From NCBI RefSeq assembly GCF_900637635.1, contig NZ_LR134383.1, positions 454,501 through 518,500 on the forward strand: a DNA stretch of 64,000 nt. Direction: 5' to 3'. The translations under genes were made by a program, and so were the position numbers. Positions 58,331-64,000 of this stretch are shown here, one piece after another (the stretch's first letter is position 1; each line of letters opens with the position of its first letter). The stretch is from Legionella jordanis. GTDB taxonomy: Bacteria > Pseudomonadota > Gammaproteobacteria > Legionellales > Legionellaceae. Below the pieces are notes generated by a model that saw nothing but the letters and a program-made list of their open reading frames with translations, was not told where the DNA came from and did no database searches.

Positions 58331-59563
58331 ATGAAAGCAAAAATCAATAACACGCTTATTAAAAAACTGCTTCCTAGAGATAAAGAATACGAAGTTCATG
58401 ATCTTGATCTAAAAGGATTCATGATAAGAGTTTTTCCATCAGGAACCATGCGTTACGTATGCCAGTACAAAAGAGGCAAAAAAATTAATCTTGGAACAGT
58501 CGGCGTTATGACAGCAGCTCAAGCTCGTGAAAAAGCTATTGAGGTGCTAAGTAATGCCAATAAAGGGATTGAGCCAACCGCACAAAAAGGGATAAATAAG
58601 CCTAAGACACTACAAGAATTTATTGAGAGTGATTATAAGCCATGGGTTTTATCAACGCATAAACGAGGTCAAGAAACGCTAGCAGGGCTTATTAGATGTT
58701 ATAAGGCTTTTTTTTCAAAGCCGTTGGGTGAAATTACGCCTGCTCTTGTAGAACAATGGCGCGTTAAACGTCTTAATGAAGGCACTTCTCAGGCAACCTT
58801 AAATCGTAATATAACCATGCTGAAATCACTAATGAACAAGGCAGTTGAATGGGGTTTTTTAAAAGAAAATGCACTTGGTAAGTTAAAACCTTATAAAATC
58901 GATCGTTCACCTAAAATTCGATATCTGTCATTTGCAGAAGAAGCACGTTTACGCGAAGCGTTAATCGAACGAGACAATCAACTCCGGTTGATGCGAAAAA
59001 ATGGAAACCTCTGGCGAGAAAAGCGAGGTTATGATTTATTACCCGAGCTTTCAGAAGACAATGCTTGTGATTACTTAATGCCGATGGTGCTATTGTCGAT
59101 TAATACAGGATTAAGACGAGGCGAATTATTTCATTTGACCTGGGATATGGTGAATCTGTCAGAAGGTTCATTAATTTTATCTGGTGAAATTACAAAAAAC
59201 AAACATTCTCGTTATATTCCGCTCAATGATGAGGCTTATAAAATTTTGGATCATCTGAACAAAAAAGCAGCGAAAAAAGAAGGCTTGGTTTTTCCAAGTA
59301 AAAATAATCAACCATTTAACCATGTGAAACGCTCATGGGGATCGTTATTGAAAAAAGCGAATATTACACAGTTTCGATGGCATGATTTACGTCATCATTT
59401 TGCGAGTAAGTTGGTGATGGCTGGGGTAGATCTAAATACCGTTCGGGAGTTATTAGGGCACTCTGATATTGCCATGACACTAAGGTATGCACATTTGGCG
59501 CCAGAACATAAAATTAATGCTGTTAAAAAAATAAATTGGACGATGCAAGAACCAGTAACATGA
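58331..59563 (+). CDS. int: Tyrosine recombinase (integrase)
   Basis: 410 residues. The N-terminal arm-binding domain of the DUF4102 type is followed by a SAM-like core-binding domain and the catalytic domain. Catalytic residues are the Arg in NTGLRRGELFHLTW, HDLRHHFASKLVMAG (H-x-x-R), the His of LLGHSDIAMT and the Tyr in LRYAHL. It should excise and integrate the element at the tRNA-Pro att site 1.2 kb upstream. It starts 2 nt after the abi gene, so the two are translated from one mRNA. Confidence 0.93.
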   Translation: MKAKINNTLIKKLLPRDKEYEVHDLDLKGFMIRVFPSGTMRYVCQYKRGKKINLGTVGVMTAAQAREKAIEVLSNANKGIEPTAQKGINKPKTLQEFIESDYKPWVLSTHKRGQETLAGLIRCYKAFFSKPLGEITPALVEQWRVKRLNEGTSQATLNRNITMLKSLMNKAVEWGFLKENALGKLKPYKIDRSPKIRYLSFAEEARLREALIERDNQLRLMRKNGNLWREKRGYDLLPELSEDNACDYLMPMVLLSINTGLRRGELFHLTWDMVNLSEGSLILSGEITKNKHSRYIPLNDEAYKILDHLNKKAAKKEGLVFPSKNNQPFNHVKRSWGSLLKKANITQFRWHDLRHHFASKLVMAGVDLNTVRELLGHSDIAMTLRYAHLAPEHKINAVKKINWTMQEPVT

Positions 59564-59576
59564 GTGGTCGTATCCC

Positions 59577-60251
59577 CTAGTTTGATAAGGCATCAAATTT
59601 CCATCGATGCCAAATAACTGGGGCAATAGATAAAATTGAATCTGCTGAAATAACGGGATCACTGACTGAAGTTCTATTGTTATTACAAACCAATAAATAC
59701 TTATCTTCACTTTTTATCAATCGTCGAAAAAAGGTGCCTTCCGTGGTTTCCACTATACAATTATGCCCTACGCATTGATTTTTTTTATTTTGATTTATAA
59801 ATTTAATCCCGCCAACAATGTCTCCAACCTTATACTCCGGCTCCATCGCATCATCTGAGACCGTTATCACAACAGCATTTGGGTTATTCGTTTTAAAGAA
59901 GTCTATCTCTTTTTGTATGGCTTGTTCTGAGGCGAGAAGGTTACCAACTGTATCTGCAAGAAATGGATAATTTTGAAATTCATTTTCGATTACTGATGGG
60001 CCTTTTCCTATGCCTTCTAATAACCAATCAATTGAACAACTCACATCATATTGATTAAGTATTTCTACTAAAGAAGCAGCTTTGGCTTTATTTAATGGGT
60101 TTCTTCCAAGCTCCCATGATTGGAGTGTATGGATACTGATTCCATGCTTTTCTTCCAAATCTTTTCGAGATAAGCCAGCAAGCATGCGCGCTCTTTTGAT
60201 GCGATGCCCCATTGCAGAACTATCTTTTTTTACTTTAGTAGCATTTTTCAT
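59577..60251 (-). CDS. CI/LexA-like repressor without Ser/Lys dyad (LvrR-like)
   Basis: 224 residues. The N-terminal helix-turn-helix (about 14-70, HRIKRARMLAGLSRKDLEEK) is followed by an S24-type C-terminal domain. At the usual catalytic GDSMxP the sequence is VSDDAMEPEY, with A135 in place of Ser. At the position of the catalytic Lys it has FFRRL (R176/R177). RecA-stimulated self-cleavage is therefore unlikely. It is divergent from lvrA and faces three operator-like repeats. Known Legionella elements carry lvrR next to lvrA, so this role is inferred. Confidence 0.85.
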   Translation of the reverse strand: MKNATKVKKDSSAMGHRIKRARMLAGLSRKDLEEKHGISIHTLQSWELGRNPLNKAKAASLVEILNQYDVSCSIDWLLEGIGKGPSVIENEFQNYPFLADTVGNLLASEQAIQKEIDFFKTNNPNAVVITVSDDAMEPEYKVGDIVGGIKFINQNKKNQCVGHNCIVETTEGTFFRRLIKSEDKYLLVCNNNRTSVSDPVISADSILSIAPVIWHRWKFDALSN

Positions 60252-60268
60252 AAATATGTCTTTACATT

Positions 60269-60350
60269 TATACGTGATGCATGTATATAATACAATATTA
60301 TACGCGTTACACGTATATGAAGTGTGGGTTTATACGCGTTATGAGTGTAA
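60269..60350. promoter_or_regulatory. Three operator-like repeats between repressor and lvrA
   Basis: Three related sites occur at 60269-60287 (TATACGTGATGCATGTATA), 60299-60317 (TATACGCGTTACACGTATA) and 60331-60350 (TATACGCGTTATGAGTGTAA). Spacing is 30 and 32 bp, about three helical turns. The first two are imperfect palindromes. They are the likely binding sites of the divergent repressor. Confidence 0.7.
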
Positions 60351-60436
60351 GGATGCCTCTAAAATTAATTATTTTCAACACTTTAAAGAGGGTTCGGTTT
60401 TTGAAGGTCAATTTCAAATAGGAATGTAAGTAGTCA

Positions 60437-61318
60437 ATGGACATGTTAATAAACCAGGATGAACTGGCAGCAATGAGTGGCTTACCTCATATCCAGCAAT
60501 TGGCTTATCTAAGAGGAATCAGACCGTATATGGATGTTAAAACAGGAATAACAGGTATCAAGCGACGAATCAGTTATCAATCGATATCTGAACAATTATA
60601 CATCGAGCCACATCAGGGAATTAAAAGCCAAAGCTTTTCTCGTGATCAAGTACGTCGTGCAGTTTCAGGTTTGGTACGTGCGGGCATGATTGAAGTTCAA
60701 TCTGACGGCATGCAGCTCATTTTAAAATGTCCCTTAGCTTCAAGGCATTATTCTGTCCAAAATAAAGCCGCCATAAACCCGCCACAGAAAGCCGCCATAA
60801 ACCCGCACGGGGAAACGCTTGTAAACAATGAGTTTTCTGAAGGTGAGGCCATAAAAGCCGACATAGCTGAACCCCAAAAAGCCGCCACACCTCTTAAAGA
60901 TAATAATTATATTTATTTATTAAGCCGCTTCGAACAATTTTGGAATTTATACCCCGAGAAAAAATCCCGCGAGCGTGCTTTTGAAGTCTTCAGACAAATC
61001 AGCCCTGACGAGCATCTATTGCGAATGATGTTGCAAGCACTGGAAAACCAAATCAAAGCACGAAATGTAAAAGTAGCCCACGGCGAATGGGTGCCACCCT
61101 GGAAATATCCAAGCAACTGGTTGGTTCAAAAATGCTGGGAAGATGAAGTCAAAATTGAAGTAACGCAGGAGAAAAGGAATGCAAAGCGCCATCCAAACAC
61201 TGAACTCACAACTGTTGATCCATTCTGGAACCCAGAAGCAGAAGACACAGCAAGCATCAGTGAAGACGAGTACGAACAAAGCAATGTCATCAACCTGCGA
61301 TGCTACCGACAGCAATAA
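60437..61318 (+). CDS. lvrA: LvrA-like element protein
   Basis: 293 residues. The N-terminal part has a winged-helix look (SFSRDQVRRAVSGLVRAGMIEVQ, about 70-92). A short repeat (AAINPP / AAINPH) follows, then a helical region (FEQFWNLYPEKKSRERAFEVF). The place, before lvrB and the CsrA-like gene, matches lvrA of Legionella conjugative elements. An AGGA site lies 14 nt before the ATG, and the next ATG (60443) is an alternative. Function is not established. Confidence 0.72.
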   Translation: MDMLINQDELAAMSGLPHIQQLAYLRGIRPYMDVKTGITGIKRRISYQSISEQLYIEPHQGIKSQSFSRDQVRRAVSGLVRAGMIEVQSDGMQLILKCPLASRHYSVQNKAAINPPQKAAINPHGETLVNNEFSEGEAIKADIAEPQKAATPLKDNNYIYLLSRFEQFWNLYPEKKSRERAFEVFRQISPDEHLLRMMLQALENQIKARNVKVAHGEWVPPWKYPSNWLVQKCWEDEVKIEVTQEKRNAKRHPNTELTTVDPFWNPEAEDTASISEDEYEQSNVINLRCYRQQ

Positions 61319-61643
61319 AAAGCGGATTGAGAGTTTGTTTACGCGCTTTGCAGTTTTTTATGGGCATTTGTGGCGCAGTCAGTTCAAAAGCGATGGGTTT
61401 TTGGAGTTTGCCAAAAAGGAATGGATGGAGGGGTTAAGCAAGTTTAGTGATGACGTTTTGAATCAAGCCATCGTTGAGTGTCGTGATTTTTGTGAAATGC
61501 CGCCAAGCTTGCCTCAACTGATTCGCATTTGTCGTGACATAAAAAAACGAAATAACGTTTATGTCACGCCTGAAGAAGTTGCTCCTGCGAGTGCCGAATT
61601 GGCGGAAGCGAATATTAAGCAATGTAAAGCATTTTTATTTTAA
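61284..61643 (+). CDS. lvrB: LvrB-like element protein
   Basis: 119 residues from MSSTCDATDSNKKR, overlapping the lvrA end by 35 nt. A longer frame starts inside lvrA at 61179 but its extra residues follow lvrA's own codons. It contains FAVFYGHLWRSQF and CEMPPSLPQLIRICR, which resembles replication/loader-like helical domains. The role is unknown, and naming rests on position between lvrA and the CsrA-like gene. Confidence 0.68.
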   Translation: MSSTCDATDSNKKRIESLFTRFAVFYGHLWRSQFKSDGFLEFAKKEWMEGLSKFSDDVLNQAIVECRDFCEMPPSLPQLIRICRDIKKRNNVYVTPEEVAPASAELAEANIKQCKAFLF

Positions 61644-61663
61644 AACCTGATAGGAGAGAAGAC

Positions 61664-61930
61664 ATGTTGGTATTAACAAGAAGAGTTGGGGAGTCTGTTG
61701 TGATCAGTGAGGATATTTACTGCACGATTGTGGGGTATCAAAACGATGAGGTCCGCCTTGCTTTTGATGCGCCCAAGTCCATCCCAATCCATCGTGATGA
61801 AATTCAACGCCGCATTTACCGCGATCAGATTAAAGATAACAAGTTTGTAGATAAAGCAGCTAACAACGAGAGCATTGTCGACAGGCTTATTAATAAGTTC
61901 AAAAGCAGCGCTTCTTCAACAAATTCCTGA
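61664..61930 (+). CDS. lvrC: CsrA-family regulator LvrC
   Basis: 88 residues. The CsrA fold is clear: MLVLTRRVGESVVISEDIY, then VRLAFDAPKSIPIHRDEI. Compared with CsrA (about 60-65 residues) it has a basic/acidic C-terminal tail. CsrA paralogues on Legionella mobile elements bind mRNA and affect conjugation and the host lifestyle switch. An AGGAGAG ribosome site precedes the ATG, and trbB follows after 10 nt. Confidence 0.9.
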   Translation: MLVLTRRVGESVVISEDIYCTIVGYQNDEVRLAFDAPKSIPIHRDEIQRRIYRDQIKDNKFVDKAANNESIVDRLINKFKSSASSTNS

Positions 61931-61940
61931 GAATTGAGTC

Positions 61941-62906
61941 ATGACTATCGATGAAGAACAGCTGATTACGGTTAAAGATCGAGCCAAAGAAAAGTTAAGG
62001 CGTGATCTGGGTGGATTGATTGAACGAGCTTTAAACGATCCAAAAACCGTTGAAATCATGCTCAATGCGGATGGCAGGCTTTGGCAGGAACGTCTTGGGG
62101 AAACAATGCGTTGCATTGGAAGTATCAATGAGGTGCGTGCCGAAAGCATCATCAAAACTGTTGCAGGCTTTCATGGTAAAGAAGTGACCCGATTTAAGCC
62201 GATGCTTGAAGGGGAATTACCACTGGATGGTTCCCGTTTTGCAGGACAACTGCCACCGGTTGTATCACGCCCTACCTTCGCTATTCGTAAAAAAGCCCTA
62301 TCCGTTTTTACACTGGATGAATATGTTCGAGCAGGAATTATGACGGATGAGCAAAACGAGATAATTCAACAAGCGGTTTCTAACCACCGGAATATTTTAG
62401 TGATTGGCGGCACAGGTTCAGGCAAAACAACATTAGTGAACGCCATTATTCATGAAATGGTAAAGAGCGCACCACATGAGCGCATTTTTATCATAGAGGA
62501 TACCGGCGAAATCCAGTGTTCAGCTGAAAACTGCGTTCAATACCATACTACCATGGATGTCAACATGACCCAACTTCTAAAAACCACACTCAGAATGCGC
62601 CCTGACCGAATCCTTGTCGGTGAGGTTCGAGGCAGTGAAGCTTTAGATTTATTGGATGCCTGGAATACCGGCCACGAAGGAGGAGCGGCCACCTTACATG
62701 CGAATAACTGTCTTGCAGGGCTTTATCGTTTGAAATCATTGATTACCAGAAATCCGGCAGCACCCGCTGAAATTGAACCTTTAATTGGCGAGGCGGTTCA
62801 TTGTGTGGTGCATATTGCAAGAACGCCAGATGGTCGCTTTGTCAAAGAAATCATATCTGTCGAGGGTTTTAAAAACGGTCAATACAACATCAAGAAACTT
62901 GTTTAA
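61941..62906 (+). CDS. trbB: Conjugation ATPase TrbB (VirB11-like)
   Basis: 321 residues. Walker [15 protein letters not shown] (about 153-166), the Asp/Glu box [11 protein letters not shown], Walker B region [12 protein letters not shown] and the His box [12 protein letters not shown] are intact. It is a hexameric ATPase that energises pilus assembly of the type IV secretion system. Confidence 0.95.
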   Translation: MTIDEEQLITVKDRAKEKLRRDLGGLIERALNDPKTVEIMLNADGRLWQERLGETMRCIGSINEVRAESIIKTVAGFHGKEVTRFKPMLEGELPLDGSRFAGQLPPVVSRPTFAIRKKALSVFTLDEYVRAGIMTDEQNEIIQQAVSNHRNILVIGGTGSGKTTLVNAIIHEMVKSAPHERIFIIEDTGEIQCSAENCVQYHTTMDVNMTQLLKTTLRMRPDRILVGEVRGSEALDLLDAWNTGHEGGAATLHANNCLAGLYRLKSLITRNPAAPAEIEPLIGEAVHCVVHIARTPDGRFVKEIISVEGFKNGQYNIKKLV

Positions 62907-62917
62907 GGAGAATATGA

Positions 62918-63295
62918 ATGAATCAGTTAAGCAGTTTTAATCACAAGAAAATTTGGATGATGGGGGCAGTCATATTATTTCTATTTTTAATGACTCATCC
63001 GGCTAGCGCCTCCACAGCAGGTGGAGGACTTCCATTCGACTCATGGTTGACCAAAATCCAGAAGTCCATTACAGGTCCATTTGCCTTTAGTGCGGCGATT
63101 ATTGGTCTGGTTGCTGCCGGTGCCACACTTATTTTTGGTGGTGAATTAAATGGTTTTATGCGAACCCTTGTCTTTTTTGTATTGGTGCTTTCATTCCTGG
63201 TAGCGGCACAAAATACCATGACAGCGATTACTGGCAAAGGGGCAGAAATTTCCAAGCCATCTGTTGAGATGACAGCAATGGAGTCTCAGCCATGA
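62918..63295 (+). CDS. trbC: Conjugal pilin-like TrbC (VirB2-like)
   Basis: 125 residues with a signal sequence (ends HPASA-STA) and two hydrophobic helices in the mature part, the layout of VirB2/TrbC pilins. AAGGAGA precedes the ATG. Its stop overlaps the trbD start. Confidence 0.85.
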   Translation: MNQLSSFNHKKIWMMGAVILFLFLMTHPASASTAGGGLPFDSWLTKIQKSITGPFAFSAAIIGLVAAGATLIFGGELNGFMRTLVFFVLVLSFLVAAQNTMTAITGKGAEISKPSVEMTAMESQP

Positions 63296-63591
63296 GCCTT
63301 CGCACTATTCCCATTCGTAGATGTGGAAATCGTCCAAGTCTCTTTATGGGCGGAGACCGTGAGCTTGTCATGTTTTCAGGATTGCTATCAGCCATTTTGG
63401 TATTTGCCGCTCAGGATTGGCTGGCGGCGATTGCTGGTATCGTCATGTGGTTTTTATCTCTGAAAGGACTTCGCTTAATGGCGAAATCTGATCCCTATAT
63501 GAGAGCGGTTTATCTGAGACAAAGACGTTATCAGGCTTATTATCCGACTCGTTCAACCCCTTTCAGGGAAAACAAAAGAGGTTATCAATGA
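63292..63591 (+). CDS. trbD: Conjugation protein TrbD (VirB3-like)
   Basis: 99 residues with one hydrophobic region (about 25-60) and a basic end (RQRRYQAYYPTRS). Size and order match VirB3/TrbD. It overlaps trbC and trbE by 4 nt each, so translation is coupled. Confidence 0.82.
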   Translation: MSLRTIPIRRCGNRPSLFMGGDRELVMFSGLLSAILVFAAQDWLAAIAGIVMWFLSLKGLRLMAKSDPYMRAVYLRQRRYQAYYPTRSTPFRENKRGYQ

Positions 63592-64000
63592 TTGAATTAA
63601 TCGCCTTTTTGATTAGTACCACAGGGCTTGTCATTTTGGGTACTTTGTTTTGGGAAATTCGAAGTAAAAGCTGTGGGCACCATGTCAAAAAGCATCGAAG
63701 CCATACAGCTGGACTGGTTGATTTACTTAATTATGCGGCGGTTGTAGATGATGGCGTAATTGTCGGTAAAAACGGCTCTTTTATGGCGGCCTGGCTTTAT
63801 CATGGCGAAGACAATGCCAATACTACCGATGAGGTGCGTGAGATGGTGTCATTTCGGATCAATCAAGCCTTATCCGCTATGGGTAGCGGTTGGATGATTC
63901 ATGTAGATGCCATGAGGCGTGCTGCACCTGGTTACAGTGCACGGGGTTATTCTCACTTTCCTGATCCCATATCAATGGCAGTTGATGAAGAAAGAAGGCA
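63588..64000 (+). CDS. trbE: TrbE (VirB4-like ATPase), 3' end beyond window
   Basis: Only the first 137 residues are in the window. It starts MIELIAFLISTTGLVILG, a membrane anchor, and continues into the VDLLNYAAVVDDGVIVGKNG strand typical of VirB4/TrbE proteins. The ATPase motifs lie beyond the edge. It overlaps trbD by 4 nt. Confidence 0.85.
   Translation, partial: MIELIAFLISTTGLVILGTLFWEIRSKSCGHHVKKHRSHTAGLVDLLNYAAVVDDGVIVGKNGSFMAAWLYHGEDNANTTDEVREMVSFRINQALSAMGSGWMIHVDAMRRAAPGYSARGYSHFPDPISMAVDEERR

Noticed and set aside
60763..60830. CRISPR-like short repeats in lvrA (AAAGCCGCC motif)
   Set aside because: The repeats are short, in frame inside a coding region and without spacers of constant length. 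No CRISPR array or cas gene is visible in the window.

Overview
The window looks like chromosomal DNA of a Legionella species other than L. pneumophila. It is AT-rich, and several genes point to the genus: the Dot/Icm component dotV, an AnkC/LegA12-like ankyrin protein, the zinc metalloprotease ProA, and an lvrABC-trb conjugative module. Gene identities come from reading protein motifs and neighbourhood. No database search was run.

Layout. 1-3142 (minus): a His-rich exported protein, cut by the window edge, and a CPx copper ATPase. 3245-4945: a CBS-domain protein and a nitrilase-like protein with a perfect inverted repeat before its start. 4968-9726 (minus): aroQ-accB-accC-prmA-purH, probably one operon for shikimate, fatty-acid and purine synthesis. 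9903-13605: epmC, oadA, sua5 and a 45-residue NapE/TorE-like membrane protein. 13952-21488: proA, two hydrolase-type genes, class I fba, a ferredoxin reductase-like gene, dotV, a DUF3579 gene, pssA and ptsH. 21576-24540: an unknown protein and two tandem Rab-like GTPases placed between ptsH and ptsN. 24662-27647 (minus): ptsN, hpf, rpoN, rpmG, rpmB. 27902-33768: trmB, the ankyrin protein, hflK-hflC, a DUF2065 gene and purA. 33942-45555: accessory and effector-like proteins (alpha/beta hydrolase, vWA protein, membrane protein, 673-residue unknown) among an exported adenosine deaminase-like protein, ctpA, envC and gpmI. 45729-56165: the envelope cluster uppS-cdsA-rseP-bamA-skp-lpxD-fabZ-lpxA, then crcB, a DUF190 gene and serS. 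56280-56675: a small membrane protein.

From 57124 to the right edge the window enters an integrative conjugative element. Its left boundary is a 48-bp 3' fragment of a tRNA-Pro(CGG) on the minus strand. Then come an opposite-strand candidate small RNA, an AbiF/AbiD-like HEPN protein whose stop lies 2 nt before a tyrosine integrase, a CI/LexA-like repressor that lacks the Ser/Lys dyad, three operator-like repeats, lvrA, lvrB, a CsrA-family lvrC, and trbB-trbC-trbD-trbE (type IV secretion), with trbE cut by the window edge.

The two most interesting signals are (1) the HEPN Abi protein with a divergent ~72-nt structured RNA that has its own promoter and terminator, which looks like an RNA-regulated toxin/defence module fused to the integrase transcript, and (2) the twin GTPases that carry Rab-type G motifs, a Gln-to-Asn change in switch II and a C-terminal CCxx motif like that of prenylated Rab proteins, with signs of gene conversion between the copies.
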